Positions 54,716 to 63,421 of a stretch of DNA of 64,000 bases are shown piece by piece. Position numbers and translations under genes: made by a program. Location: NCBI RefSeq assembly GCF_900090295.1, contig NZ_LT607753.1:4898001-4962000 (forward strand). Direction: 5' to 3'. Origin of the DNA: Micromonospora coxensis (GTDB taxonomy: Bacteria; Actinomycetota; Actinomycetes; Mycobacteriales; Micromonosporaceae). Each line of letters opens with the position of its first letter. Positions within the stretch are counted from its first letter, which is position 1. The notes under the pieces were generated by a model. That model had not been told where the DNA came from, did not search any database, and was given only the letters and a program-made list of their open reading frames with translations.

Positions 54716-56913
54716 CGAGCGAGCCGTCGACGGTGGACACGCCGCTGAAGAAGCTGGTCGGGGAGCGGACGGCCAAGGCCCTGGCCGGCCACCTCGACCT
54801 GCACACCGCCGGTGACCTGATCTACCACTTCCCCCGCCGGTACGACGAGCGCGGCGAGCACACCGACATCCGGTCGCTCGACGTGGGCGAACAGGTCACC
54901 GTGCTGGCCCAGGTGCAGCGCACCGCGGTGCGGCCGATGCGCCAGCGCCGGGGCAACCTGCTGGAGGTGACCGTCGGCGACGGCTCCGGCGGTGTGCTGA
55001 CCTGCACCTTCTTCGGCAACCAGGCGTGGCGGGAGCGGGAGCTGCGTCCCGGGCGTTGGGGGCTGTTCGCCGGCAAGGTCACCGAGTTCCGGGGCAAGCG
55101 GCAGCTCAACGGCCCGGAGTACGTCCTGCTCGGCGAGGGCGGCGACGGCGAGGCGGCGGCCAACGAGGAGGTCGAGGAGTTCGCCGGCGCGCTGATCCCG
55201 GTCTACCCGGCCGCCGCGGCGGTGCCGACCTGGGTCATCGCCCGTTGCGTGCGGGTGGTGCTGGACACCTTCACCCCGCCGGACGACCCGCTCCCGGCCG
55301 CCGTGCGGGCCAGCCGCAACCTGGTCGGCATCGGCGCCGCGCTGCGGGAGATCCACCGCCCGTCCAGCAAGGAGGAGCTGTACCGGGCCCGGCGTCGGCT
55401 CAAGTGGGACGAGGCGTTCGCGGTGCAGCTCACCCTGGTGCAGCGCAAGGCGCGGGCGGCGTCCTGGCCGGCGAAGGCCCGCCCGCCGAAGCGCGGTGGG
55501 CTGCTCGACGCGTTCGACGCCCGGCTGCCGTACGAGCTGACCCCCGGCCAGCGGGACGTGGGCGTCGAGATCGCCGCCGACCTGGCCACCCCGCATCCGA
55601 TGCACCGGCTGCTCCAGGGCGAGGTGGGCTCCGGCAAGACCGTGGTGGCGTTGCGGGCCATGCTCCAGGTGGTCGACGCGGGCGGGCAGGCGGCGCTGCT
55701 CGCCCCGACCGAGGTGCTCGCCGCCCAGCACCACCGGGGCATGCTGGAGCTGCTCGGCCCGCTCGCGCAGGCCGGTGAGCTGGGCGCGGCCGACGACGCG
55801 ACCCGGGTCGAGCTGGTCACCGGCTCTCTCGGCGCGGCCGCTCGGCGGCGGGCGCTGGCGGAGGTCGCCGAGGGCCGGGCCGGGATCGTGCTCGGCACCC
55901 ACGCCCTGCTCTACGAGGGGGTCGACTTCGCCGACCTCGGCCTCGTGGTGGTCGACGAGCAGCACCGCTTCGGCGTCGAGCAGCGCGACGCGCTGCGGTC
56001 CAAGGCCGAGCAGCCGCCGCACGTGCTGGTGATGACGGCGACCCCGATCCCGCGCACGGTGGCGATGACCGTCTACGGCGACCTGGAGACCTCCACCCTG
56101 TCCCAACTGCCGCAGGGGCGCTCGCCGATCGCCTCGCACGTGGTGCCGGCCGCCGAGAAGCCCGCCTTCCTGGACCGGGCCTGGCGCCGGTTGCGCGAGG
56201 AGGTCGCGGCCGGGCACCAGGCGTACGTGGTGTGCCCCCGGATCGGCGAGGGCCCGGTCTCCGACGAGGAGCCGCCCCGGGAGGACGACAGCGGCCGACG
56301 GCCGCCGCTGGCGGTGACCGAGGTCGCCCCGCTGCTCGCCGAGGGCCCGCTGCACGGGCTGCGGATCGGCGTCCTGCACGGCCGGCTGCCGGCCGACGAG
56401 AAGGACGCGGTGATGCGGTCCTTCGCCGTCGGTGACCTGGACGTGCTGGTCGCCACCACGGTGGTGGAGGTGGGCGTCAACGTCCCCAACGCCACCGTGA
56501 TGATCGTGCTGGACGCCGACCGGTTCGGTGTCTCCCAGCTGCACCAGCTGCGCGGCCGGGTGGGGCGGGGCAGCGCCCCCGGGCTCTGCCTGCTGGTCAC
56601 CGAGGCGGCCGAGGGTTCCTCGGCCCGGGAACGCCTCGACGCGGTCGCCTCCACCACGGACGGGTTCAAGCTGGCCGAACTCGACCTCGAACAGCGTCGC
56701 GAGGGTGACGTGCTGGGCGCGACCCAGTCGGGTCGCCGGTCGCACCTGCGGCTGCTGTCGCTGCTGCGCGACACCGACCTGATCCGCGACGCCCGCGCCG
56801 AGGCGCAGGCGCTGATCGCGGAGGACCCGGAGCTGGAGCGGCATCCCGCGCTGGCCGCCTCGGTCGCCGCGCTGGTGGACGAGGAACGCGCGGAGTACCT
56901 GGAGAAGGGCTGA
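54712..56913 (+). CDS. recG: ATP-dependent DNA helicase RecG
   Basis: RecG remodels stalled replication forks and Holliday junctions. The 733-residue protein has an N-terminal wedge/OB-domain, Walker A LLQGEVGSGKTVVALRAM, the DEQH-type box VVVDEQHRFGVEQR, TATPIPRTVAMTVYGDLE, and C-terminal ATTVVEVGVNVPNATVM with QLHQLRGRVGRG. ATG 54712 overlaps the FakA-like stop by four bases (ATGA), so the two are translationally coupled, an order common in actinobacteria. Confidence 0.98.
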   Translation: MTSEPSTVDTPLKKLVGERTAKALAGHLDLHTAGDLIYHFPRRYDERGEHTDIRSLDVGEQVTVLAQVQRTAVRPMRQRRGNLLEVTVGDGSGGVLTCTFFGNQAWRERELRPGRWGLFAGKVTEFRGKRQLNGPEYVLLGEGGDGEAAANEEVEEFAGALIPVYPAAAAVPTWVIARCVRVVLDTFTPPDDPLPAAVRASRNLVGIGAALREIHRPSSKEELYRARRRLKWDEAFAVQLTLVQRKARAASWPAKARPPKRGGLLDAFDARLPYELTPGQRDVGVEIAADLATPHPMHRLLQGEVGSGKTVVALRAMLQVVDAGGQAALLAPTEVLAAQHHRGMLELLGPLAQAGELGAADDATRVELVTGSLGAAARRRALAEVAEGRAGIVLGTHALLYEGVDFADLGLVVVDEQHRFGVEQRDALRSKAEQPPHVLVMTATPIPRTVAMTVYGDLETSTLSQLPQGRSPIASHVVPAAEKPAFLDRAWRRLREEVAAGHQAYVVCPRIGEGPVSDEEPPREDDSGRRPPLAVTEVAPLLAEGPLHGLRIGVLHGRLPADEKDAVMRSFAVGDLDVLVATTVVEVGVNVPNATVMIVLDADRFGVSQLHQLRGRVGRGSAPGLCLLVTEAAEGSSARERLDAVASTTDGFKLAELDLEQRREGDVLGATQSGRRSHLRLLSLLRDTDLIRDARAEAQALIAEDPELERHPALAASVAALVDEERAEYLEKG

Positions 56914-56974
56914 CGCCGCCGTCCCTCGTGGAGCGTGCCCCCACGGGCCGGCCGCCCGCGCCTAGGCTCGGCCG

Positions 56975-57907
56975 ATGGCTGTTCCCCTCACCCGCGGCGT
57001 GCTCCTGCTGGCCCATGGCGACGACCTCGTCCTGGAGCAGGTGGGCGGTGCCGCGGACGACACGTCCGGGGTGCCGTGCACCCGCGCCACCCGGTTCCAG
57101 ATCGCGTCGATCAGCAAGCAGATGACCGCGGTGGCGGTGCTGCTCCTCGCCGAGCGCAAGGCCCTCGACCTGACCGATCCGGTCGCCCGCTGGCTGCCGG
57201 GCACGCCCGCGCACTGGTCCGGGATCACGCTGCACCACCTGCTGACCCACACGTCCGGGATCGGACACTGGTCGGACTACCCGACGATCGACCTGGCCGG
57301 ACCGGCCGACCCGGACGACCTGCTCGCCGCCTTCGCCGCCGTCGCGCCGTTCTTCGCCCCCGGCGAGGGCTGGCGGTACAGCAGCCCGGGCTACGTGCTG
57401 CTCTCCCGCGTCGTCGCGCGGGCGGCCGACCGGCCGTACGCCGCCGTCCTCGACGAGGAGGTGTTCGGGCCGCTCGGGATGACCGGCAGCTTCGCCGGCA
57501 CGCCGGTGGACCGCACCGAGGTGGCGGTGGGCCACGAGGACGGCAGCCCGGTGCCCTCCTGGGACCTCGACGTCGTCAACCAGGGCACGGGCGACGTCTG
57601 GTGCACCGGGCCGGATCTGCTCACCTGGCTCGACGTGCCGCGCCGGGGGCGACTGCTGACCCCCGCGTCGGTGGCGGCGATGACCACTGCGCACGCGACG
57701 ACCCCGACCAGGGGCGGCGACGCCTACGGATACGGCTGTTTCCTCGGTCAGCTGGCCGGTGAGCCGGCGGTGCACCACTCCGGGTACAACCTGGGCTTCA
57801 AGTCGCTCGCGGCGTGGCTGCCGGAGTCGGACCGTCGCCTGGTGCTGCTGACCAACCAGGCCGAGGTCGATCCGGCGCTGGCGTCGGTGGCGCTCGCGCC
57901 GCGCTGA
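56975..57907 (+). CDS. Serine hydrolase of the beta-lactamase / penicillin-binding-protein family
   Basis: A 310-residue class C-like serine hydrolase. The active serine is in the SxxK motif ASISKQMTAVAV (Ser45, Lys48). The second motif reads YSSPGYVLLSR, and VHHSGYNLGFKS (His268) replaces KTG. There is no signal peptide, so it may be cytosolic and act as esterase or D-aminopeptidase, not a true beta-lactamase. ATG 56975 is exactly 6 bases after TAGGCT (56963-56968), giving a leaderless message separate from recG. Confidence 0.9.
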   Translation: MAVPLTRGVLLLAHGDDLVLEQVGGAADDTSGVPCTRATRFQIASISKQMTAVAVLLLAERKALDLTDPVARWLPGTPAHWSGITLHHLLTHTSGIGHWSDYPTIDLAGPADPDDLLAAFAAVAPFFAPGEGWRYSSPGYVLLSRVVARAADRPYAAVLDEEVFGPLGMTGSFAGTPVDRTEVAVGHEDGSPVPSWDLDVVNQGTGDVWCTGPDLLTWLDVPRRGRLLTPASVAAMTTAHATTPTRGGDAYGYGCFLGQLAGEPAVHHSGYNLGFKSLAAWLPESDRRLVLLTNQAEVDPALASVALAPR

Positions 57908-57962
57908 CACACGTCGAGGCCGCACGTGGCGGTGGCGCGCCTGCGGAGTCCCCGTCGCGAGA

Positions 57963-58038
57963 TGCCCGTCCGCGGCGGGTCCGTCCGCGGCGCGCCCGTC
58001 GGGAGGTGCCCGTCCGCGGCGGGTCCGTCCGCGGCGCG
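57963..58038. repeat. 32-bp direct repeat, period 44
   Basis: The same 32 bases starting TGCCCGTCCGCGGCGGG are found at 57963-57994 and 58007-58038 in the 291-base gap between convergent genes. The unit contains GTCCGCGGCG twice. The gap contains no supported gene. Confidence 0.85.
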
Positions 58039-58141
58039 TCCGTTCGGGTGCCGTCGGCGCGTCCCCGAGCCCGGCGCGCGTCCCCGATCCGGGTTGGCTC
58101 GGCCGGCACGCCCGAGCCGCCGGGCCCGGCCCGGAAACCGC

Positions 58142-58178
58142 GCGGGGGCGCGTCGACCTCTTCGGTCGACGCGCCCCC
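58142..58178. terminator. Terminator between the serine hydrolase and LPXTG genes
   Basis: A perfect 16-base-pair stem (58142-58157 with 58163-58178, loop TCTTC) between the convergent genes, 20 bases beyond the LPXTG gene stop. Confidence 0.75.
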
Positions 58179-58198
58179 GGCGGTCAGGCAGGTGTCGC

Positions 58199-59461
58199 TC
58201 AGGCGGTGAAGCGGATCCGTCGACGACGCGCGACGACGAAGAGCACCGCGCCGGCCGCCAGCAGGGCGAGCGCGCCCGCGGCGATGCCGCCGGCCGCCGC
58301 GCCGGTCACCGGCAGGCCGGGCTCCTCCGGCTCGCCGCCGCCGGTGCCACCGTCCTCGCAGCCCTCCGGCTGATCCCAGGCCAGCGGGCCGCCGGAGTCG
58401 AGGTCACCGGTGACGGTGACGGTGAAGCCCTTGCCGGCCTTGAAGCTGACGGTGCCGGTGCGGCCCGGCTCGACGGTCAGCGTCTTGGCCTCGCCCTTGC
58501 TCGGGGTGAACGTCGAGGTCAGCGTGACGCCGTCCTCCGGGTTGGTGATCCGGAAGATCATCTCGTCGCAGGTGGACTCGTAGTTGGCGTCCGGGACGCC
58601 GACCTCGGGCTGCTGGCAGTCCTCGGGCTTCGCCCAGCCGCCGGTGAAGTCCTTCATGCCCGGCGCGGTGACGGTGATCTCCTGCGCCTGACCCGGGGTG
58701 AGCTTGCGGGTCTCGATCTTGCGCATGGGGACGGTCACCTTCTCGGTGAAGCCGTTGCTGCCGGTGATGGTGAACTCGGCCGACGCGTTGCCGGTGCGGT
58801 TGACCAGGGTCAGCTCGACGGTGCCTTCGCAGTCGGACTCGGCGATGACCTCGGGGACGGCGGTGCAGGTGCCGGAGCCGCCGTTGTACCAGGCCTGCGG
58901 GCCGGTGGACCGGGAGCCGATGCCCTTCTTGCTGCCGACCTTGCGGTCGCCGTAGCGGTCGCTGGTGTCGGTCAGCGGGTCGATGATCGTGCTGCCGAAG
59001 ACGAAGTCGACCTGGGTGTAGCAGTTCGGCACCTCGACCGTGAAGTCCAGGGTGGCCAGGCCCAGCTCGCCCTCGCCCACGCCGGTGAACTTCTTGACCG
59101 ACTTGTCCAGCACGTACTGCGGCACGGCGAACTTCGCCGACGGCGTCACGTACGACACCAGGGCCAGCTCCTGCTCCTCGCCGGCGCAGAGCGGGCCGTT
59201 GGTCAGCGTGATCGAGGCCGTGCCCTTCGGGCCGTCGAAGGTGTGCGTGTACTTCGCGTCGGCGGCCTTGACGCAGGTCGGCGCCGGCTCCGACGGGGTG
59301 GTCGGCGTCGCGGTGGTGGTCGCGGTCGGCGAGGCCGACGGCGAGGGCGAGGTGTTGGTGGCGCTCGCGGGCGCCGTGAAGGCGAGTGCCGTGGCGAGGC
59401 CGGCCAGTGCGGCGGCGGCCACGGCGAGCGGTCGCCGGGGCGACAGCTGGGGACGGATCAC
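58199..59461 (-). CDS. LPXTG-anchored surface protein
   Basis: A 420-residue exported protein. A signal peptide (basic start, hydrophobic core, cleavage near ASATN at residue 35) is followed by a short Ser/Pro/Thr linker. About 330 residues of beta-rich, cysteine-containing sequence come next (CVKAADAKYTHTF, VEVPNCYTQVDFVFG, GSGTCTAVPEV, DCQQPEVG, YESTCDEMIF). The sorting signal is LPVTG at residues 383-387, then a hydrophobic helix and RRRRIRF. Sortase should attach it to peptidoglycan. The ectodomain is not recognised. GTG 59461 has GGGAG close upstream. No sortase gene is adjacent. Confidence 0.9.
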   Translation of the reverse strand: MIRPQLSPRRPLAVAAAALAGLATALAFTAPASATNTSPSPSASPTATTTATPTTPSEPAPTCVKAADAKYTHTFDGPKGTASITLTNGPLCAGEEQELALVSYVTPSAKFAVPQYVLDKSVKKFTGVGEGELGLATLDFTVEVPNCYTQVDFVFGSTIIDPLTDTSDRYGDRKVGSKKGIGSRSTGPQAWYNGGSGTCTAVPEVIAESDCEGTVELTLVNRTGNASAEFTITGSNGFTEKVTVPMRKIETRKLTPGQAQEITVTAPGMKDFTGGWAKPEDCQQPEVGVPDANYESTCDEMIFRITNPEDGVTLTSTFTPSKGEAKTLTVEPGRTGTVSFKAGKGFTVTVTGDLDSGGPLAWDQPEGCEDGGTGGGEPEEPGLPVTGAAAGGIAAGALALLAAGAVLFVVARRRRIRFTA

Positions 59462-59759
59462 GCGTACTCCCGGGGTGAAGAAGCGTCAGGGTGCGGCGGG
59501 TGGGGTGGCGGCGGCTGGTCGCGGTCGCCTGCGGCGTGTCCCGCGACGGCGCCCTCCCCGGCGCCGCGCGGCCGGCGCAGCGTCGCCGGCACCCGGCCGA
59601 CCCTAGTGGGATCGCCGTCCGCGTCACAGCGCTCAGGAAGGGCTAAGAATGATGTTATGAATCTGAGATCATTGATGTACCGATCGTGATCATCACGCCA
59701 CTCGGCCGGCACGCACCGTCTCGCCCGACCCGCCCCGGCCGTCGCGTAGCGTCATCGGT
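59462..59759. promoter_or_regulatory. Divergent gap between the LPXTG gene and rsmD with an AT-rich island
   Basis: No gene is seen. The stretch 59640-59695 (AAGAATGATGTTATGAATC and onward) is strikingly AT-rich for this window and includes overlapping TGATCA and CGATCG palindromes; it probably holds the LPXTG gene promoter. TAGCGT (59747-59752) lies 7 bases before the ATG of the short frame leading into rsmD. Confidence 0.5.
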
Positions 59760-59780
59760 ATGAGCAGGGGGAGACCGTGA
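59760..59780 (+). CDS. Six-codon leader frame coupled to rsmD
   Basis: ATG 59760 is 7 bases after TAGCGT and opens MSRGRP, ending in TGA 59778-59780, which overlaps the rsmD start (GTGA). Transcription starting at this ATG would make a leaderless six-codon frame whose own AGGGGGAGA sequence is the ribosome-binding site for rsmD. Confidence 0.4.
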   Translation: MSRGRP

Positions 59781-60340
59781 CCCGGATCGTGGCCGGCACG
59801 CTCGGCGGGCGGCGGATCGCCGCGCCACCCGGCGCCGGCACCCGACCCACCTCCGACCGGGTGCGGGAGGCGTTGTTCAGCGCGGTGCAGGCCGAGGTCG
59901 ACCTCGTCGGCGCGCGCGTCGCCGACCTGTACGCCGGCTCCGGCGCCGTCGGCCTGGAGGCGCTCTCCCGGGGCGCCGGCCACGTGCTGCTGGTCGAGTC
60001 CGATCCGCGCGCCGCCCGGGTGATCCGGGAGAACGTGGCCACGCTGCGGGCCGCGCCGGCCGCCCGGCTGGTCACCGGCAAGGTGGCCGGGGTGCTCGCG
60101 GCCGGCCCCGGCGGCGAGCCGTACGACGTGGTCTTCGCCGACCCGCCGTACGCGCTGCCCGACGCCGAGGTCACCGCGATGCTGGCCGCGCTGGTCGCGC
60201 ACGACTGGCTGGCCCCGGACGCCCTGGTGGTGGTGGAGCGGTCCAGCCGCACCGGACCGGTCACCTGGGTGGAAGGCGTCACCGGCGAGCGCAGTCGCCG
60301 CTACGGCGAGACCACCCTTTGGTACGGTCGCCGATCATGA
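59777..60340 (+). CDS. rsmD: 16S rRNA (guanine(966)-N2)-methyltransferase
   Basis: RsmD methylates G966 of 16S rRNA. The 187-residue protein has the family start TRIVAGTLGGRRIAAPPG and RPTSDRVREALFS. The SAM motif VADLYAGSGAVGLEALSRGA and the catalytic DPPY in VVFADPPYALPD are both present. GTG 59777 overlaps the short upstream frame, and the stop overlaps coaD (ATGA). The rsmD-coaD pairing is widespread. Confidence 0.96.
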   Translation: MTRIVAGTLGGRRIAAPPGAGTRPTSDRVREALFSAVQAEVDLVGARVADLYAGSGAVGLEALSRGAGHVLLVESDPRAARVIRENVATLRAAPAARLVTGKVAGVLAAGPGGEPYDVVFADPPYALPDAEVTAMLAALVAHDWLAPDALVVVERSSRTGPVTWVEGVTGERSRRYGETTLWYGRRS

Positions 60341-60825
60341 GACGTGCGGTGTGTCCCGGCTCGTTCGACCCGGTCACCAACGGACACCTCGACATCATCG
60401 GACGGGCCAGCCGGCTCTTCGACGAGGTGATCGTCGGCGTGCTGGTCAACCAGTCGAAGAGCGGCCTGTTCACCGTCGAGGAGCGGATCGACATGCTCCG
60501 CGAGGTGACCTCCTCGTACGACAACGTCCGGGTCGAGTCCTTCCGTGGCCTGCTGGTCGACTTCTGCCGGGCGCAGGAGGCGAGCGTGCTGATCAAGGGC
60601 CTGCGGGCGGTCAGCGACTTCGACTACGAGCTGCAGATGGCGCAGATGAACATCGGCCTGGCCGGGGTCGAGACGCTCTTCATGCCCACCAACCCGCTCT
60701 ACTCCTTCCTCTCCTCCAGCCTGATCAAGGACGTGGCGAAGTGGGGTGGGGACATCTCCGCGCACGTGCCGGACCGGGTCCGCGAGGCGCTCCAGGCGCG
60801 CATCGGCCCGGCGTCGCGCGGCTGA
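60337..60825 (+). CDS. coaD: Phosphopantetheine adenylyltransferase
   Basis: CoaD makes dephospho-coenzyme A from 4'-phosphopantetheine and ATP. The 162-residue protein begins MRRAVCPGSFDPVTNGHLDI with the TxGH nucleotidyltransferase motif, continues with LVDFCRAQEASVLIKGLRAVSDFDYELQMAQMN (about residues 68-100), and ends with FLSSSLIKDVAKWGGDI. ATG 60337 overlaps rsmD by four bases; TACGGT (60323-60328) lies 8 bases upstream and may give an additional start. Confidence 0.98.
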   Translation: MRRAVCPGSFDPVTNGHLDIIGRASRLFDEVIVGVLVNQSKSGLFTVEERIDMLREVTSSYDNVRVESFRGLLVDFCRAQEASVLIKGLRAVSDFDYELQMAQMNIGLAGVETLFMPTNPLYSFLSSSLIKDVAKWGGDISAHVPDRVREALQARIGPASRG

Positions 60826-60976
60826 GCCGTACCCGTCGGCCCCGGGTCGCCGCCACGCGACGCGCCGGGGCGGAAGGGGCGAGGTTCGCCCGCACACGAC
60901 ATCATGTGTGGAGCGGGAGACCGGCCGGAGCCCGCATCATGTAGGTCGGCCGACGGACGACAGGAGTGAGGTACCG

Positions 60977-61474
60977 GTGGACCCGCTCGATCGCATCGAC
61001 GAACTGATCGCCATGGTGGAGCAGGCCCGCTCCGTACCGATGTCGCGCAACAACTGCATGGTCGACCGGGGCGAGATGATCGCGGCCCTGGACGAGTTGC
61101 GCGCCGAGCTCCCCGCCGACCTGCGCCGGGCCGCCGCCCTCCTGGAGGAGCGCGACAAGATCATGGAGGCCGGCAAGCGGGAGGCCGACCGGATCATCAG
61201 CGAGGGTGAGGCGGAACACGCCCGGCTGGTCTCGGTGAACGAGATCACGGTCTCCGCCGAGCACGAGGGCGCCCGGATCATCGCCGAGGCCCGGGCCGAG
61301 GCGCAGCGGCTGCGCGACGAGGTCGACGACTACGTAGACACCGCGCTGGCCAACTTCGAGCAGTTCCTGACCCGGGCGTTGGCCTCGATAGAGCGTGGCC
61401 GGGACAAGATGCACGCGCTGCGTGAGATCGGCACCTTCGCCGGGGACGAGGCGGAGCGCCCGCTACCCTTCTGA
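60977..61474 (+). CDS. SepIVA/DivIVA-like coiled-coil protein
   Basis: A 165-residue protein that is nearly all helical and coiled-coil: VDPLDRIDELIAMVEQARSV, the conserved MSRNNCMVDRGEMIAALDEL, then long charged heptads to ALASIERGRDKMHALREIG. The family includes mycobacterial SepIVA, a DivIVA-domain protein needed for division and polar growth, found in the same place next to DUF177 and rnc. GTG 60977 follows GTGAGG. It probably acts at the cytoplasmic membrane. Confidence 0.83.
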   Translation: MDPLDRIDELIAMVEQARSVPMSRNNCMVDRGEMIAALDELRAELPADLRRAAALLEERDKIMEAGKREADRIISEGEAEHARLVSVNEITVSAEHEGARIIAEARAEAQRLRDEVDDYVDTALANFEQFLTRALASIERGRDKMHALREIGTFAGDEAERPLPF

Positions 61475-61584
61475 GCGGCACCTCACCAGCCGACATGAGC
61501 CGAGGGCGTCCGCCCCCGGTTCGACGGTGCGGCGGTCGCCCAGGTAACCTTTTTTGTCGGCCTCTCACCGGCCGGAGTCTGACT

Positions 61585-62148
61585 ATGCCCAAGCACTCGC
61601 CATCGAACCTGAACCCCAGGTCGCCGCTGGTCCTCGACACGAGGGACCTGCCGCGTCGGCCTGGTGCGATGCGTACGGTCAAGCGGGTCGCACCGGCACC
61701 GGCGGACCTCGGCGTGGAGTTGATCGGCGTGCCGGAGGGCGCGGACCTCGACCTCGACCTGAGGTTGGAGTCGGTGTCCGAGGGCGTGCTCGTCTCCGGG
61801 ACCATCAGCGGTCCCGTCCGGGGCGAGTGCGGCCGGTGCCTGCGTGAGATCAACGACTCGGTGGTCGTGAACGTCCAGGAGCTGTACGCGTACGAGGACA
61901 GCACCACGGACGAGACGACCGACGAGGACGAGGTGGGCCGGATGCAGGGCGATCTGATCGACCTGGAGCCGGCGCTGCGGGACGCGGTGGTGCTCACGCT
62001 GCCGACCAACCCGCTCTGCCGGGAGGACTGCCCAGGCTTGTGCCCCGAGTGTGGGGTGCACTGGGACGATCTGCCGGCCGACCACAGCCACCAGCAGATC
62101 GACCCGCGTTGGGCGGGCCTGTCGCAACTGAACCGTACAGAGGAGTAG
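61585..62148 (+). CDS. DUF177 (YceD) protein
   Basis: A 187-residue DUF177 protein with zinc-type cysteines GECGRCLRE and CREDCPGLCPECG. The N-terminal LVLDTRDLPRRPGAMRTVKR and the acidic segment STTDETTDEDEVGRM match actinobacterial members. In plants and bacteria the family is linked to 23S rRNA and ribosome assembly, and it is nearly always encoded just before rpmF as here (6 bases). ATG 61585 follows GGAGT; upstream ATGs give poor sequence. Confidence 0.92.
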   Translation: MPKHSPSNLNPRSPLVLDTRDLPRRPGAMRTVKRVAPAPADLGVELIGVPEGADLDLDLRLESVSEGVLVSGTISGPVRGECGRCLREINDSVVVNVQELYAYEDSTTDETTDEDEVGRMQGDLIDLEPALRDAVVLTLPTNPLCREDCPGLCPECGVHWDDLPADHSHQQIDPRWAGLSQLNRTEE

Positions 62149-62153
62149 GAACC

Positions 62154-62327
62154 GTGGCCGTCCCCAAGCGCAAGATGTCGCGCAGCAACACCCGGTCCCG
62201 CCGGGCGAACTGGAAGGCGGCCGTGGTCGCAACCGTGGCCTGCCCGCAGTGCAAGTCCGCCAAGCTGCCGCACGCCGCGTGCTCCGTCTGCGGCACGTAC
62301 AACGGCCGCCAGGTCCTCGAGGTCTGA
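62154..62327 (+). CDS. rpmF: 50S ribosomal protein L32
   Basis: A 57-residue L32: AVPKRKMSRSNTRSRRANW, then a zinc ribbon with CPQC and CSVC. GTG 62154 follows AGGAGTAGGA, overlapping the DUF177 end region. It is followed by plsX after 14 bases, the common rpmF-plsX-rnc order. Confidence 0.98.
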   Translation: MAVPKRKMSRSNTRSRRANWKAAVVATVACPQCKSAKLPHAACSVCGTYNGRQVLEV

Positions 62328-62341
62328 GACCTGGACGCCGA

Positions 62342-63421
62342 GTGACGCCCCCGACCACGGGTCGGGTGGCGCGCGCACCCTGGCGATCGCCCGGTGCCCC
62401 GGCTCCCTCCGACATCGACCGGCCCGCTCCGGCCGGTGTCACGGTGGAGCCGGGCACCGCGCGGATCGCCGTTGACCTCCTCGGCGGGGACGACGCCCCC
62501 GCCGTCGTGGTTGACGGCGCTCTGCGGGCTGTCCGCGCCGATCCGGACCTGCACCTGCTGCTCGTCGGCCCGACCGAGGTCGCGGCCGCGGTGACCGACG
62601 CCCTCACCCCGGTGCAGCGCGCCCGGATCACCGTCCGCCCGGTGCACGCCGCCGCCGGTCCGGCCCACCACGCGCCGCGCGCCGACAGCACCGTCCGGGC
62701 GGCCGTCGCCGCCGTCCGCGACGGCACCGCCGACGCCCTCGTCTCCGCCGGCTCGACCGGCGCCACCGTCTCCGCCGCCGCCCTCGGCTTCGGCCGGTGG
62801 GACGACGTGCGCCACCCGGCCCTGGTGGCCACCCTCCCGGCCGTCTCCGGCCCGGTGGTCCTGCTCGACGTCGGCGGCTCCCTGGAACCCCGTCCCGCCA
62901 CGCTGGCCCGGCACGCCCTGCTCGGCGCCGCCTACGCCGCCGTGGCGCACGCCGTCGCCGCCCCCCGGGTGGGGCTGCTCTCCGTCGGCACCGAGGCGGG
63001 CAAGGGCGACCGCCCCCGCAAGGCCGCCGACCCCCTGCTCGCCGCCGCGACGCTGCCGTGCGGCGCGCGCTACGTCGGCCTGGTCGAGGGGTACGACCTC
63101 TCGATCGGCGCGCGCGCCGATGTGGTGGTCACCGACGGCTTCACCGGTAACGTGCTGCTCAAGGCCATCGAGGGCGCGTACGCGATGGCCGGCGGCCCGC
63201 CCGAGATCGGCGGCGCGCCCCGCGCGGCGGCCCTGCTCGGTGTCGCCGGGACGGTGGTGGTCTGCCACGGCGCCGCCGAACCCGCCGACGTCGCCTCCGG
63301 CATCGCCCTCGCCGCGCACCTGTGGCGACGCCGCGCCACCGACCGGGTCCGCGCGCTGCTCGCCGGCGCCCCCGCGCACTCCTCGCCCAGTGACAGCATC
63401 GACACCGAGGTAAGCCCATGA
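62342..63421 (+). CDS. plsX: Phosphate acyltransferase PlsX
   Basis: PlsX converts acyl-ACP to acyl-phosphate for phospholipid synthesis. The 359-residue protein has a variable first 35 residues, then [55 protein letters not shown] (the family has NIGEE.KG) and [17 protein letters not shown]. It is shorter and more Ala-rich than the E. coli form, which is usual here. GTG 62342 is chosen from alignment and the 14-base gap to rpmF. Its stop overlaps rnc by ATGA. Confidence 0.93.
   Translation: MTPPTTGRVARAPWRSPGAPAPSDIDRPAPAGVTVEPGTARIAVDLLGGDDAPAVVVDGALRAVRADPDLHLLLVGPTEVAAAVTDALTPVQRARITVRPVHAAAGPAHHAPRADSTVRAAVAAVRDGTADALVSAGSTGATVSAAALGFGRWDDVRHPALVATLPAVSGPVVLLDVGGSLEPRPATLARHALLGAAYAAVAHAVAAPRVGLLSVGTEAGKGDRPRKAADPLLAAATLPCGARYVGLVEGYDLSIGARADVVVTDGFTGNVLLKAIEGAYAMAGGPPEIGGAPRAAALLGVAGTVVVCHGAAEPADVASGIALAAHLWRRRATDRVRALLAGAPAHSSPSDSIDTEVSP

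Noticed and set aside
56975..57907. Antibiotic-resistance beta-lactamase
   Set aside because: It has no signal peptide and has YSS and HSG motifs, which fit an esterase or peptidase-type serine hydrolase better than a secreted beta-lactamase.
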